The notes below the pieces were generated by a model. The model made no database searches, was not told the origin of the DNA, and saw only the letters and a list, made by a program, of their open reading frames with translations. The position numbers and the translations under genes are program-made. 40,060 nt of DNA from Acetobacter conturbans (lineage in GTDB: Bacteria; Pseudomonadota; Alphaproteobacteria; Acetobacterales; Acetobacteraceae), in assembly GCF_011516755.1 (NCBI RefSeq), contig NZ_WOSY01000021.1, positions 1-40,060 on the forward strand, given 5' to 3'. Positions 23,936-34,134 of the stretch are shown piece by piece (within the stretch, counting starts at the first letter, position 1; each line of letters opens with the position of its first letter).

Positions 23936-25192
23936 ATGGCAACCCGGCGGAACCGTGACGCGGCGGGGCGCCTGCTCCTGGCTGCGGCTGCTCTTATCGT
24001 TTCATCCGGGGCTGCTCGTGCGGCTGAAGGGCCGCCGGGTGCCACCGTAGAGAGCCTGCTCGCGCTCGGCGAGCGCCTGAACCCCGCGGTGCGGGCCGCC
24101 GGACTCGATACGACCGCCGCTGCGGCCCAGGCGGAAGCGGCCGGTGCGCTGGACGATCCGGTGCTGACGGAGAATTACCAGAATTATCACTCCGGCGGCC
24201 TGTTCAGCATGAACTTCATCACGATCTCGCAAACTTTCCCGCTCTGGGGAAAGCGGGATCTGCGTCATCGTGCGGCGCTGTCCGAGGTGGACGCGGCGCG
24301 CGGCCGGGAGCGGGCCGCCCAGGACGAACTCGACGCGCAGATCAAAATTGCCTTCGCGCGCTATTACGCTTTTACCCGCGCGCTGGTGGTCAACCGGCAG
24401 ATCCAGACGCTCGCCCGCAAGATGCGGCAGGCGACCATGGTGCGCTACGGCCAGGGCGACGGTGCCCAATCGGGCGTGATCCAGGCCCAGGAGGAGGAGA
24501 CGAACACCGTCATCGAGGCGAGCCGGCTGGAGGCCGAGCGAGAGTCCGCCGCCGCCCAACTGAATGCGCTGCTGGCCCGCCCCCCGGGCGCCCCATTGGC
24601 CGAGCCCATGCGGCTACGTCCGATCCCAGCGGTTCTGCCGCGCGTGGAGAGCTTGCTCGACCGGGCGCGCAGCGGGAATGGCGCCGTCCATGCGAACAGC
24701 GCGGCAATCGACGAGGCGGAAAGCCGGAGACGGCTGGCCGAGCGGGCCTGGTATCCCGATGTGACGGTCGGCGGCGGCCCGGTCGTGCAGACCAATGCCC
24801 CGACGGGGTTCAGCGCCATGGTCTCGCTGAGCATCCCCGTGCAGTTCGGTGCCAAGCGCGCCGACGAAGACGCGCAGACCGCGCGCCTTGATGCCGCCGA
24901 GCGCCGTCGCGACGGAACGATGGCGACCATCCAGGCAGCCTTGGCCGAAGCCTTGGCCCGCCTCAAGGCGGCGCGCGATGTGGAGAGCCTCCTCCGTCGC
25001 CAGCGTATGCCGCAGGCGGACGCGCTCTCGCGGACGACGCTGGCCAGCTACAGCCAGGGGCATGGCGATCTCGCGGCAGCGATCGCGGCGGAACATCAGA
25101 TGCACGACACCGAGCTGGAGCTTCTCCGGACCGAGACCGACGAACAGACGGAACTGGCCACCATCGAGCGCCTGATCGGGGGTGATCTGTGA
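23936..25192 (+). CDS. cusC: CusC-type outer-membrane channel (TolC family)
   Basis: A 418-residue TolC/OEP-family channel for the cus pump. Starting at MATRRNRDAAG (23936; GGAGAA upstream), it has a signal peptide over residues 12-30. The two TolC repeats are visible through NFITISQTFPLWGKRDLRHR and its counterpart AMVSLSIPVQFGAKRADEDA, with long Ala-rich helices between. The stop TGA overlaps the next gene's GTG (GTGA). There is no clear N-terminal lipoprotein cysteine. The outer-membrane role follows from the family and the order cusC-cusB-cusA. Confidence 0.88.
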   Translation: MATRRNRDAAGRLLLAAAALIVSSGAARAAEGPPGATVESLLALGERLNPAVRAAGLDTTAAAAQAEAAGALDDPVLTENYQNYHSGGLFSMNFITISQTFPLWGKRDLRHRAALSEVDAARGRERAAQDELDAQIKIAFARYYAFTRALVVNRQIQTLARKMRQATMVRYGQGDGAQSGVIQAQEEETNTVIEASRLEAERESAAAQLNALLARPPGAPLAEPMRLRPIPAVLPRVESLLDRARSGNGAVHANSAAIDEAESRRRLAERAWYPDVTVGGGPVVQTNAPTGFSAMVSLSIPVQFGAKRADEDAQTARLDAAERRRDGTMATIQAALAEALARLKAARDVESLLRRQRMPQADALSRTTLASYSQGHGDLAAAIAAEHQMHDTELELLRTETDEQTELATIERLIGGDL

Positions 25193-26565
25193 AGGTGCGT
25201 CTTCTGTCCCTGGTCCTGGCGTTGCTCCCGCTTTCGACCGCTACGCCAGGACCGGCGACGGCGACTGACCGAACGCCACTCTATTACCAGGATCCGGACG
25301 GCAAGCCCGCCTATTCCGCCAATCCGAAGAAGACGTCGGAGGGTCGGGATTATGTTCCGGTCTATGCTGACGGGTCACAGGGGTCTGGTGCCGCGTCCTC
25401 GCGATCCTCCGGTCCCTCGGCCCGGTCGGCGGATCGTGGCCGGGTGCTATTTTATCGCAATCCCATGGGGCTGCCCGACACTTCGCCGGTGCCGAAGAAA
25501 GATGCCATGGGGATGGCGTACCTCCCTGTCTATGAGAACGAGATCCGGGATGCGGGAACGGTTTTTGTGCCGCCCGGTCGTTTGCAGATCCTCGGCGTGC
25601 GGACTTCCGTTGCCGCAGTGCAGCCGGTGCTGAACCGCAGCGTGCATGCCACCGGCATTGCCCAGTTCGATGAACGGCGCATCGCCTTGGTGACAAGCAG
25701 GGTCGGCGGCTGGGTCGAGCATCTCGATATCGCTGCCACAGGCGATCCTGTCTGGCGTGGCCAGGTCATGGCCGAAATCTACGCGCCGGATCTGGTTGCA
25801 TCCGAGCAGGAATATCTGATTGCCACCAGTTTGGACCCGGCTATGGCAACGGCCGCGCTGGAGCGCCTGCGCTCTCTTGGGGCGCCTGAGACCGAAATCG
25901 CGCGGCTGCGACGCACCCGGCATGCCGTGCGGCACATCCCGGTCGTTGCGCCGGCGGACGGGGTCGTGACCGAAAAGATGGCGGTGGAGGGCGCGCGCGT
26001 CGGGCCGGATCAACCGCTGTACCGGACGGCGGCGACCGCACCGATCTGGCTGATTGCCGAAGTGCAGGAGCAGGATCTGGGCGCGGTGCGGGTCGGTCAG
26101 CAGGCGCACGCCAGCCTTGTCGCCTTTCCCGGTCGTCGCTTCGACGGAACCGTCGATTTCCTCTATCCGAGCGTCTCCACCGAGACGCGAACCGGACGTA
26201 TCCGGATCGTGTTGCCGAATGCGGATAGTGTGCTGCGGGCAGGCATGTATGCCGATATCGCGATCGATGTCCCTGCGTCCATGGCGGGGCCGGTGCTGGT
26301 CGTGCCGTCCTCGTCGGTTATCGACAGCGGCACCCGTCAGGTTGTGCTGGTCGAAACGGGGGAGGGCCGTTTTGCACCCCGTTCGGTGCGCGTCGGCGCG
26401 CGTGGCAATGACGAGGCTCAGATCCTGGATGGCCTGAAGGCGGGGGAAAGCGTGGTGGTCGGCGCCAACTTTCTGATCGATTCCGAAAGTAATCTGCGCG
26501 CCGCCCTACAGGCCTTTACCGTGCCGGACAGCAAGCCTGCCCGGGCAGGGAGTGCCGGTCGATGA
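25189..26565 (+). CDS. cusB: CusB-type periplasmic adaptor with doubled metal-binding motif
   Basis: A 458-residue membrane-fusion protein, starting from GTG at 25189, with a signal peptide (LLSLVLALLPLSTATP). Two tandem copies of a heavy-metal-binding-domain-like motif precede the adaptor core: YYQDPDGKPAYSANPKKTSE near 32-51 and FYRNPMGLPDTSPVPKKDAM near 88-107, the second keeping the NPMG...KKDxMGM pattern seen in CusB-like proteins. The core has lipoyl halves (SRVGGWVEHLDIAATGDPV and PADGVVTEKMAVEGARVG) and a beta-barrel region. In CusB, methionines pass Cu(I)/Ag(I) to CusA. Start and stop codons overlap both neighbours (GTGA, ATGA). Confidence 0.9.
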   Translation: MKVRLLSLVLALLPLSTATPGPATATDRTPLYYQDPDGKPAYSANPKKTSEGRDYVPVYADGSQGSGAASSRSSGPSARSADRGRVLFYRNPMGLPDTSPVPKKDAMGMAYLPVYENEIRDAGTVFVPPGRLQILGVRTSVAAVQPVLNRSVHATGIAQFDERRIALVTSRVGGWVEHLDIAATGDPVWRGQVMAEIYAPDLVASEQEYLIATSLDPAMATAALERLRSLGAPETEIARLRRTRHAVRHIPVVAPADGVVTEKMAVEGARVGPDQPLYRTAATAPIWLIAEVQEQDLGAVRVGQQAHASLVAFPGRRFDGTVDFLYPSVSTETRTGRIRIVLPNADSVLRAGMYADIAIDVPASMAGPVLVVPSSSVIDSGTRQVVLVETGEGRFAPRSVRVGARGNDEAQILDGLKAGESVVVGANFLIDSESNLRAALQAFTVPDSKPARAGSAGR

Positions 26566-29500
26566 TTGCCAGAATCATTGCGGTGTCGGCGCGTAACCCG
26601 CTGCTGGTGATACTGGGAACGTTGTTCCTCGTGGGGGCTGGTGTCTGGGCGGTGATGAACACGCCGCTCGATGCCATTCCCGATCTCTCGGACACGCAGG
26701 TGATCGTCTATACCGACTATCCCGGCCAGGCGCCGCAGGTCGTCGAGGATCAGGTCACCTATCCCTTGACCACGGCGTTGCTGGCGGTGCCGCATTCGAA
26801 AGTGGTGCGCGGTTTTTCGACGTTCGGCACGTCGTTCGTCTACGTCGTCTTCGACGACGGTACCGATCTCTACTGGGCGCGTTCGCGCGTGCTGGAATAT
26901 CTCAATTTCGCGCAGAAGCGCCTGCCCGCGGGTGTCACGCCGTCGCTGGGGCCGGATGCAACCGGTGTCGGCTGGGTCTACGAATATGTCGTCCAGGGTA
27001 AACAGCGCACGCTGGCGGAATTGCGCAGCCTGCAGGATTGGGTGATCCGCTTTCAATTGACCAAGGCGTCCGGCGTCGCCGAGGTGGCCGCCATTGGCGG
27101 GTTCGAACGGCAATATCAGATCGTCGTCGATCCCCGGAAGCTCCAGGCCTACGGTATCCCGCTGTCGCGCGTGGGCGATGCGGTGCGGCAGGGCAATCAG
27201 GATGTCGGCGGTCGCACCATCGAGCTGACCGAAACGGAATATATGGTGCGCGGTCGGGGCTATGTGCGCGATGTCCGCGATCTGGAGCGGATCGTGCTGA
27301 AGGTCGACGCCGTCGGAACGCCAGTCACGGTGGGAGACGTCGCGCGCGTCGAACTCGGCCCCGACGAGCGGCGCGGCATCGCGGAACTGGACGGTGTGGG
27401 AGAGGCGGTCGGCGGCATCGTCGTCAAGCGCGACGGAGCGGATGCCTTGACGACGATCCGGAGCGTCAGGCAGCGGATCGCCGAGCTGCTGCCTAGCCTG
27501 CCGCCGGGCGTTTCCATTGTGCCGGTCTATGATCGCTCGGCCCTGATCCTGCGTGCCATCGCCACGCTCCGGCACACGCTGATCGAGGAGAGTCTCATCG
27601 TCTCCTTCGTCTGCGTCGTCTTCCTGCTGCACGTCCGCAGTGCGCTGGTCGCGATCGTGACCCTGCCTGTCGGCGTCCTGTTCGCTTTCCTGGCCATGCA
27701 CATGATCGGTGTCGGGTCGAACATCATGAGTCTGGGCGGCATCGCCATCGCGCTCGGGGCGATGGTGGATGCGGCGATCGTGATGATCGAAAATGCGCAC
27801 AAGCACGTGGAGCGGCTGGCGCCCGGTGAAGCGCGTGGCCCGGCGCTGCTGGCGGCGGCGAACGAGGTCGGGCCGTCGCTGTTCTTCAGCCTGCTGATCA
27901 TCACCGTGTCCTTCCTGCCGGTGTTCGCCCTGGAGGGGCAGGAAGGACGATTGTTCAAGCCGCTCGCATACACAAAGACCTTTTCCATGGCGGGCGGCGC
28001 GCTGCTCGCGGTGACGCTGGTGCCGGTCCTGATGCTGGCCTTCGTGCGCGGCCGCATCCTTCCCGAAGCGCGTAATCCGATCAATCGCGTGCTGATCGCG
28101 CTCTATCGTCCCGTAATCCGCGTCGTGCTGCGGGGACCGGTCCTGCTCGTCCTCCTTGCGATCGGGATTGGCGCCGGTACGATCTATCCGGCGGCCCATC
28201 TGGGCAGCGAGTTCATGCCCGATCTGAACGAGGGGACATGGCTCTACATGCCGGTCACGCCGCCAGGTCTCTCGGTCACCAAGGCGGTCGAGCTGCTGCA
28301 GGGTCAGGACCGCATCATCAAGAGCTTTCCCGAGGTCCAGTCGGTGTTCGGCAAGGCCGGGCGCGCGGCGACGGCCACCGATCCGGCGCCCACGGAAATG
28401 TTCGAGACGGTGATCACTCTCAAGCCGCAAAGCGAATGGCCGGCCGGCATGACCCCGGACCAACTGAAGGCCGACATGAACCGGGCGCTTGACCTGCCGG
28501 GGGTGAGCAACGCGTGGACGCAGCCGATCCGCGCCCGCATCGACATGCTCGCCACGGGGATTCGTACCCCGGTGGGGGTGAAGGTGTTCGGGCCGGATCT
28601 GGGACAGCTCGCCAGAATTGCGGAACAGGTCGAGCAGGTCGTGCGCACCATTCCCGGAACCACCAGTGCGTTTGCCGAGCGCCTGGAGGGTGGCCACTAT
28701 CTGGAGATTATACCCGACCGGAACGCGATCGCGCGCTATGGCCTGTCGGTCGACGATGTGATGCAGGTGGTGGCCACGGCGCTCGGCGGCCAGACGGTCA
28801 CGACGACCGTGGAAGGGCGCGAGCGTTACGGCGTGAGCGTCCGCTACCCGCGTGACCTGCGCGATGACCCGCAGGCGATCGCCGAACAGGTGCTGCTGCC
28901 GACGCCGGGCGGGGCGATGATCCCGCTGGGGCAGGTGGCGGTGATCCGTCTCACCGGGGGACCGCCCTCGATCCGCACCGAGGATGCCCAGCTTGTCGCC
29001 TATGTCTATGTGGACCTGAACGGACGCGATATCGGCGGCTACGTCAACGACGCGGCCCGCGCCGTGCGCGAGCGGGTTACGCTCCCGCAGGGATACCGCG
29101 TCGCGTGGAGCGGCCAGTTTGAATATATGCAGCACGCCATGGCGCGGCTGAAGCTGGTCGTGCCGGCAACGCTGGTTCTGATCTTCGTGCTGCTCTATCT
29201 CAATTTCGGACGGATCACGGAGACGCTGATCGTGCTGCTGTCGGTGCCGTTTGCGCTGGTCGGTGGGATCTGGCTGACCTGGTGGTTGGGCTACAATGTC
29301 AGTGTCGCTGTCGTGGTGGGGTTCATCGCCCTCGCGGGTGTCGCGTCCGAGACGGGCGTGATCATGCTGATCTATCTCGACAATGCCTTGGCAGACGTCA
29401 GCGGCAGGGCCCAGGCCGAAGGGCGCGCACTGACGCGCGCGGACTTGAGGGCTGCGATCATGCACGGCGCGGTGGAGCGCGTGCGGCCGAAAATGATGAC

Positions 29501-29681
29501 GGTCACGGCGATCATGGCGGGCCTTGTGCCCATCCTGTGGAGCGCCGGCACCGGGTCCGAGGTCATGCGCCGGATCGCGGCCCCCATGGTGGGCGGCATG
29601 GTCTCGTCGACCGTGCTGACCCTGCTGGTTATTCCGGCGCTCTATGCTCTCGTGAAGGGATGGCGGCTGTCGCGTGGGTAA
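26562..29681 (+). CDS. cusA: CusA-type Cu(I)/Ag(I) RND efflux pump
   Basis: A 1039-residue heavy-metal RND transporter in the inner membrane. The fourth helix carries GGIAIALGAMVDAAIVMIEN (392-411), the CusA-type motif with D403 and E410. The three methionines that bind Cu(I)/Ag(I) in E. coli CusA (M573, M623, M672) align with M563 (TWLYMPVTP), M613 (PTEMFET) and M662 (RIDMLATG). This supports monovalent copper/silver export, unlike the CzcA pump at 8160. The start overlaps cusB by 4 bases. A long minus-strand open frame covers the whole gene, but it is a product of high GC. No regulator of the operon is encoded in this window, unless the inverted repeat at 22640 is used by a host protein. 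Confidence 0.95.
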   Translation: MIARIIAVSARNPLLVILGTLFLVGAGVWAVMNTPLDAIPDLSDTQVIVYTDYPGQAPQVVEDQVTYPLTTALLAVPHSKVVRGFSTFGTSFVYVVFDDGTDLYWARSRVLEYLNFAQKRLPAGVTPSLGPDATGVGWVYEYVVQGKQRTLAELRSLQDWVIRFQLTKASGVAEVAAIGGFERQYQIVVDPRKLQAYGIPLSRVGDAVRQGNQDVGGRTIELTETEYMVRGRGYVRDVRDLERIVLKVDAVGTPVTVGDVARVELGPDERRGIAELDGVGEAVGGIVVKRDGADALTTIRSVRQRIAELLPSLPPGVSIVPVYDRSALILRAIATLRHTLIEESLIVSFVCVVFLLHVRSALVAIVTLPVGVLFAFLAMHMIGVGSNIMSLGGIAIALGAMVDAAIVMIENAHKHVERLAPGEARGPALLAAANEVGPSLFFSLLIITVSFLPVFALEGQEGRLFKPLAYTKTFSMAGGALLAVTLVPVLMLAFVRGRILPEARNPINRVLIALYRPVIRVVLRGPVLLVLLAIGIGAGTIYPAAHLGSEFMPDLNEGTWLYMPVTPPGLSVTKAVELLQGQDRIIKSFPEVQSVFGKAGRAATATDPAPTEMFETVITLKPQSEWPAGMTPDQLKADMNRALDLPGVSNAWTQPIRARIDMLATGIRTPVGVKVFGPDLGQLARIAEQVEQVVRTIPGTTSAFAERLEGGHYLEIIPDRNAIARYGLSVDDVMQVVATALGGQTVTTTVEGRERYGVSVRYPRDLRDDPQAIAEQVLLPTPGGAMIPLGQVAVIRLTGGPPSIRTEDAQLVAYVYVDLNGRDIGGYVNDAARAVRERVTLPQGYRVAWSGQFEYMQHAMARLKLVVPATLVLIFVLLYLNFGRITETLIVLLSVPFALVGGIWLTWWLGYNVSVAVVVGFIALAGVASETGVIMLIYLDNALADVSGRAQAEGRALTRADLRAAIMHGAVERVRPKMMTVTAIMAGLVPILWSAGTGSEVMRRIAAPMVGGMVSSTVLTLLVIPALYALVKGWRLSRG

Positions 29682-29772
29682 ACATGGCAGACGTGTCGGC
29701 ATATAATAGGGCATTATCTCCATGCCGTCTTCCGCCCTCATCCTGATCATAGAATGAAGACCTTCAAGTTTT

Positions 29773-30855
29773 CTACAAACGGACATCCTGTGTTGGCGAC
29801 GCAAGCCAGGCCGCCAGTTGCCGGACCATGGATCTCGCGACACGGCCCGCCCCCAGCAGGGTGGCGCATGCGGGGCCGCACCAGGAGCCATAACCCAGCA
29901 GCCAGAGACGTGGCTCCCTGATGGCCTGCTGGCCGTCAACGCGGATCAGCCCGTCCGGCTCGATCACGTCGAGCGGCGCAAATGCACCAAGCGCGGGTCG
30001 GAAGCCGGTACACCAGATGATCGCGTCAATGGCCTCTTCCTGGCCATCGGGCCAGACGACGCCCGTAGCCGTCATCCGCACAAACGGGCGCACCGCGTGG
30101 AGCGCGCCTCGCTCCCTGGCGGCGCGCACGGGTGGTACCATGACGATATCGCCAAAGCCGCCAGTGGGCATGGCCGACGGGCCGCCGAGAACGCGAGCGG
30201 TCGCCCGCTCGAACAGGACTCGTCCGTCCACGTCATCGGGCAGGAAGACGGGATCATGCAGCGTGACCCATGTTGCCTGGGCGACAAGCGACAGTTCCGC
30301 CATAATCTGCGCACCGGAGTTGCCCCCGCCCAGCACGAGCACACGGCGACCGGCAAAGGGTACCGCGTTGTGGTAATGGGAGGAGTGGATTTGCGCTCCC
30401 GCAAACAACCCTTGGCCCGGATAATCGGGGATGAAGGGCGCAGACCATGTGCCAGTGGCGCCGATGACCGCGCGGCTTAGGAAATCACCCACGCTGGTGC
30501 TGACATTCAGGAATTTCTGGTCAGTGCGTTCCACACGTCCGACCATTACGGGGCGGTGGATCGGCGGCGCATAGCGCGCTTCGTAGCGGTGCAGATAGTC
30601 AAGCACCTCGTCGCGGGTGGGGTAGCTGCCATCCGGCGTGTCGGGCATCGGCCAGCCGGGGAGAGAACTGTAGGACGCGGGCGAGAACAGATGCAGGGAG
30701 TCCCAGCCATGCACCCATGCACCACCTGCCTGGGTCCCGTTATCGAGAATGACGTAACGCAGTCCGGTCCGTCGTAGAAAATACGACGCGGCGAGGGCCG
30801 CCTGACCGCCCCCCACGATCACGACATCGAACTGCTCGCCCATTGCCCGGCTCAC
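29773..30855 (-). CDS. arsO: ArsO-like flavin-dependent monooxygenase
   Basis: A 360-residue two-dinucleotide-binding flavoprotein. The FAD motif [17 protein letters not shown] (11-27) and the NAD(P) motif [17 protein letters not shown] near 170-190 are visible, with the family's [20 protein letters not shown] segment between. Proteins called ArsO sit in ars operons next to arsH; the substrate is not firmly known and an organoarsenical is suspected. It starts from GTG at 30855, overlapping the arsH stop (GTGA), with GGAAAG upstream; an ATG at 30843 is an alternative. It is the last gene of the operon and converges with cusA; the 91 bases between hold nothing I can identify. Confidence 0.85.
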   Translation of the reverse strand: MSRAMGEQFDVVIVGGGQAALAASYFLRRTGLRYVILDNGTQAGGAWVHGWDSLHLFSPASYSSLPGWPMPDTPDGSYPTRDEVLDYLHRYEARYAPPIHRPVMVGRVERTDQKFLNVSTSVGDFLSRAVIGATGTWSAPFIPDYPGQGLFAGAQIHSSHYHNAVPFAGRRVLVLGGGNSGAQIMAELSLVAQATWVTLHDPVFLPDDVDGRVLFERATARVLGGPSAMPTGGFGDIVMVPPVRAARERGALHAVRPFVRMTATGVVWPDGQEEAIDAIIWCTGFRPALGAFAPLDVIEPDGLIRVDGQQAIREPRLWLLGYGSWCGPACATLLGAGRVARSMVRQLAAWLASPTQDVRL

Positions 30856-31550
30856 AGGCTTTCCGGGAGACGGAATTCCGTCTTCCGTTCGCTATAGCGG
30901 TCCACGAGGTAGTCGGCCCGGTCGCGCAGCAGCCATGTGAACTTCATCAGTTCCTCCATGACATCTACCATCCGGTCATAGAGGGGGGACGGCTTCATGC
31001 GGTCATCGTCACCGAACTGCGTATAGGCCATTGGCACGCTGGACTGGTTGGGGATGGTGAACATCCGCATCCATCGGCCCAGAACCCGCAGGGCATTGAC
31101 GGAATTGAAGCTTTGCGATCCGCCTGAGACCTGCATGACCGCCAGCGTGCGGCCCTGCGTCGGACGGATCGAGCCTTCGGACAATGGCAACCAGTCGATC
31201 TGGTTTTTGAACACAGCGGTTATGTTGCCGTGCCGTTCGGGGCTGCACCAGACCTGGCCTTCCGACCAGATCGACAGTTCCCGCAGTTCCTGCACTTTCG
31301 GATGCGTGGCAGGCACGGAATCCGCTATCGGCAGGCCGGTCGGGTCGAACACCCGTGTCTCGGCCCCCAGCACCTTCAGGATGCGTTCCGCCTCAAGCAC
31401 CAGCAACCGACTGAAGGATCGGGGACGCAAAGAGCCGTAGAGCAGCAGGATACGCGGCGGATGGTCCACACGCGGTTGCGGTTCGAGCCGCGCGAGATCG
31501 ACCCGTTCAAGATATTCGGGGTGCAGGGCTGGCAGGTCAGGAGCGGTCAT
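30852..31550 (-). CDS. arsH: ArsH, organoarsenical-linked NADPH flavin oxidoreductase
   Basis: A 232-residue flavodoxin-fold protein with the ArsH signature: [20 protein letters not shown] (35-54, phosphate-binding loop), [20 protein letters not shown] (96-115), and the FMN/NADPH region [20 protein letters not shown]. ArsH uses NADPH to oxidise trivalent organoarsenicals such as MAs(III) to less toxic pentavalent forms. It lies 21 bases downstream of arsB, with AAAGGA upstream of its start, and its stop overlaps arsO. The C-terminus (TEFRLPESL) is complete. Confidence 0.95.
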   Translation of the reverse strand: MTAPDLPALHPEYLERVDLARLEPQPRVDHPPRILLLYGSLRPRSFSRLLVLEAERILKVLGAETRVFDPTGLPIADSVPATHPKVQELRELSIWSEGQVWCSPERHGNITAVFKNQIDWLPLSEGSIRPTQGRTLAVMQVSGGSQSFNSVNALRVLGRWMRMFTIPNQSSVPMAYTQFGDDDRMKPSPLYDRMVDVMEELMKFTWLLRDRADYLVDRYSERKTEFRLPESL

Positions 31551-31571
31551 ATATATCGGTCCTTTCTTGTA

Positions 31572-32867
31572 TTACGGGTGGCTGATCAGGGGCAGCCACA
31601 GGGCCAGCGCCGCGAGTGTTGCCAGCAGGACGGGCGGCGTAATCGCCAGTCCAACTTTCATATACTGCCCCCATGTGACCCGATGGTTCTTGGATGCCAG
31701 CACATGCAGCCACAGCAGTGTTGCGAGACTACCAATCGGCGTGAATTTTGGCCCGAGGTCGCAGCCGATGACGTTGGCATAGATCATCAGGTCGCGTGTC
31801 AGCGGCGTGATGTCGTGAGCCTGCTGGATCGCCAGCGCCCCGACCAGCACACTCGGCATATTGTTCATGATGGACGACAGAACAGCCGCCAGAAAGCCGG
31901 TGCCGATGGTGGCCGTGAACGTCCCTTGATGACCGAGCCAGACCAGTGCGGTCGCAAGGTAGTCAGTCAGCCCGGCATTGCGCAGCCCGTAGACCACCAG
32001 ATACATGCCCAGGGAGAAGATCACGATCTGCCACGGGGCACCCCGCAGCACCTTGCGAACAGGGATCACCCGGCCATACCCGGCGACGAGCAACAGGGTT
32101 CCGGCGGCCAGGCAGGCTACGACACAGACCGGGATATGAAACGGCGCGGTCAGGAAATAGGCCGCCAGTACGAGGGCCAGTAGCGGAAATGCCGCCCGGA
32201 ACACATGGGGGTCACGAATGGCCGTGGCAGGTGCGGGCAGTTCGGCGACGGGATAGGTCGCAGGCACCTGCCGCCGGTACCACAGCCACAAGACGGCCAG
32301 CGTTGCACCAAGTGCTACCAGATCGACAGGGACCATGATCGCGGCATAGCGATCGAACGCAATGCCAAAGAAATTGGCGCTGACGATGTTCACCAGGTTG
32401 GAGATGACGAGCGGCAGGCTGGTGGTATCCGCGACGAAGCCAGTGGCGATAATAAAGGCCAGCGCCGCAGCAGGACTGAGGCGAAGCTGCGTGAGGATGG
32501 CGATGACGATGGGCGTCAGCAGCAGGGCCGCGCCGTCATTGGCGAACACAGCCGCAATGGCCGCTCCCAGCACCACGATCAGCGGGAACAGCGTACGGCC
32601 TCGCCCTTTGCCCCAGCGCACGACGTGCAGGGCGGCCCAATGGAAGAATCCGGCCTCATCCAGCAACAGCGAGATGACGATCAGCGCGATGAAGGTGAAG
32701 GTCGCGTCCCAGACGATGTGCCACACGACAGGAATGTCGTGCCAGTGGATCACACCAGCCGCCAGGGCCACGGCGGCACCTGCCATTGCGCTCCAGCCGA
32801 TACCCAGCCCCCGAGGCTGCCAGATGACAAAAACGAGCGTGACAACGAAAATCAGAAGCGCCAGCAT
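31572..32867 (-). CDS. arsB: ArsB arsenite efflux pump
   Basis: A 431-residue inner-membrane arsenite/antimonite exporter of the ArsB type. There are about twelve hydrophobic segments and the conserved loops [17 protein letters not shown] (109-125), [20 protein letters not shown] and [18 protein letters not shown]. The family of about 430 residues works alone on proton motive force, or with ArsA; no arsA is present here. Its start shares a base with the stop of the arsC fusion (TGATG), so the two are translationally coupled. Confidence 0.95.
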   Translation of the reverse strand: MLALLIFVVTLVFVIWQPRGLGIGWSAMAGAAVALAAGVIHWHDIPVVWHIVWDATFTFIALIVISLLLDEAGFFHWAALHVVRWGKGRGRTLFPLIVVLGAAIAAVFANDGAALLLTPIVIAILTQLRLSPAAALAFIIATGFVADTTSLPLVISNLVNIVSANFFGIAFDRYAAIMVPVDLVALGATLAVLWLWYRRQVPATYPVAELPAPATAIRDPHVFRAAFPLLALVLAAYFLTAPFHIPVCVVACLAAGTLLLVAGYGRVIPVRKVLRGAPWQIVIFSLGMYLVVYGLRNAGLTDYLATALVWLGHQGTFTATIGTGFLAAVLSSIMNNMPSVLVGALAIQQAHDITPLTRDLMIYANVIGCDLGPKFTPIGSLATLLWLHVLASKNHRVTWGQYMKVGLAITPPVLLATLAALALWLPLISHP

Positions 32868-33784
32868 CAGACGATCCGCTTGCCGGATTCATCGACGATC
32901 TTCTCGCCGTCTTCTTTGACGAAAGCGCCTCGCTGCGGGTTGGGCAGGATGTCCAGAACTGCCTCGGACGGACGGCAGAGTGCCGCACCCAGCGGGGTGA
33001 CGACGATGGGCCGGTTGATCAGGATTGGATGCGCCATCATGGCGTCGATTAGGTCGTCATCGCTCAGGGCCGGATTATCGAGGCCAAGCTCATCATAGGG
33101 CGTGCCCTTGCGCCGCAGGAGATCGCGAACCGAGATCCCCATGCGCGTGATCAGACTGACCAGTTCGGCGCGCGATGGCGGTGTTTTGAGATATTCGATG
33201 ATGGTTGGCTCGATCCCCGCATTTCGGATCAGGGCAAGCGTATTGCGCGATGTGCCGCAATTCGGGTTATGATAGATTGTGACGCCAGTTGGCTCGGTGC
33301 CAATGTCGCGCAATTTCGTCACCAAACTGGCAGTCTCAAGCTTGGCCAGCGGCAATGCGACAAGCAGGGAAATACGATTCTTCAGACCCTTGAACGCCGA
33401 GACGAACGCTCGCTCCCGGTCGGCATCGGTTCCCGAAACATTACTCGGATCGGGAATGCCCCAATGGGCCGTGATGGGTTTCCCCGGCCATACCGGACAG
33501 ACTTCTCCAGCAGCGTCATCGCAGACGGTAAAAACGAAATCCATAACGGGAGCGTTCGCAACAGCAAACTCATCCCAGGGCTTGGAACGCAGTCCCTCGG
33601 TCGGGTAGTCGAAGCTCGCCAGCACTTTCAAGGCGAGAGGATTGACCTGCCCCTTGGGATGGCTACCGGCGGAGAAGACCCTGAAATGGCCAGCACCATC
33701 CTTGCGAAGGATGCTCTCGGCCAAAATCGAACGTGCGGAATTACCCGTACACAGAAACAACACATTGAAGACGCGATCGGTCAT
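32867..33784 (-). CDS. arsC: Fused arsenate reductase: LMW-phosphatase type plus glutaredoxin type
   Basis: A 305-residue protein made of two different arsenate reductases. Residues 1-160 are the low-molecular-weight-phosphatase type: [11 protein letters not shown] with C12, a second pair C88 and C96 ([11 protein letters not shown]), and IPDPSNVSG with D112. Residues 165-305 are the unrelated glutaredoxin-dependent type: [20 protein letters not shown] with C176, and [12 protein letters not shown] with the late Arg. All catalytic residues of both halves seem present. I chose ATG 33784, which starts [12 protein letters not shown]; a GTG at 33796 overlaps the arsR stop as GTGA and would add four residues. 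It lies between arsR and arsB. Confidence 0.92.
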   Translation of the reverse strand: MTDRVFNVLFLCTGNSARSILAESILRKDGAGHFRVFSAGSHPKGQVNPLALKVLASFDYPTEGLRSKPWDEFAVANAPVMDFVFTVCDDAAGEVCPVWPGKPITAHWGIPDPSNVSGTDADRERAFVSAFKGLKNRISLLVALPLAKLETASLVTKLRDIGTEPTGVTIYHNPNCGTSRNTLALIRNAGIEPTIIEYLKTPPSRAELVSLITRMGISVRDLLRRKGTPYDELGLDNPALSDDDLIDAMMAHPILINRPIVVTPLGAALCRPSEAVLDILPNPQRGAFVKEDGEKIVDESGKRIV

Positions 33785-33792
33785 TGGGGGGT

Positions 33793-34134
33793 TCACTCGG
33801 ATGGGCAGCAGGACGACAGTTCTGCAACCAGTGGCTCACAAAGTTCAGGGCTTTGCCCGCAGCAGTCCTTGACGAGAAACAGCATCAGTTCCCGCAGGCG
33901 CGGTAGGCAGGCACGATAGACAATCACACGGCTATGGCGCTGCGAGGTCAGCAGGCCGGCACGGGTCAGAGTGGCGAGGTGGGCCGAGATCGTGTTCTGC
34001 GGGACATCGAGATGCCGCGCGACGTCTCCGGCCGGCAGCCCGTTCGGTTCATGGCGCACCAGCAGGCGGAATATCTCCAACCGCGTGGATTGCGACAGTG
34101 CGCTCAGGGCCAACAGGGTCGATTCGGTATCCAT
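33793..34134 (-). CDS. arsR: ArsR-family arsenic-responsive repressor
   Basis: A 113-residue winged-helix repressor of the ArsR/SmtB family (DVARHLDVPQNTISAHLATL as the recognition-helix region). The usual ELCVC-type arsenite site in the DNA-binding helix is absent. Instead there are C-terminal cysteines: KDCCGQSPELCEP (C91, C92, C99) and SSCC (109-110), similar in kind to the C-terminal three-cysteine site described for Acidithiobacillus ferrooxidans ArsR. Its start codon lies within the palindrome at 34133-34156, so it probably represses its own operon arsR-C-B-H-O. It overlaps the alternative arsC start by 4 bases. Confidence 0.92.
   Translation of the reverse strand: MDTESTLLALSALSQSTRLEIFRLLVRHEPNGLPAGDVARHLDVPQNTISAHLATLTRAGLLTSQRHSRVIVYRACLPRLRELMLFLVKDCCGQSPELCEPLVAELSSCCPSE

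Noticed and set aside
26418..29939. Minus-strand open frame of 1173 codons antisense to cusA
   Set aside because: High GC removes stops from the complementary frame. The translation is low in hydrophobic structure and rich in Arg/His/Asp, while the plus strand encodes a textbook RND pump.
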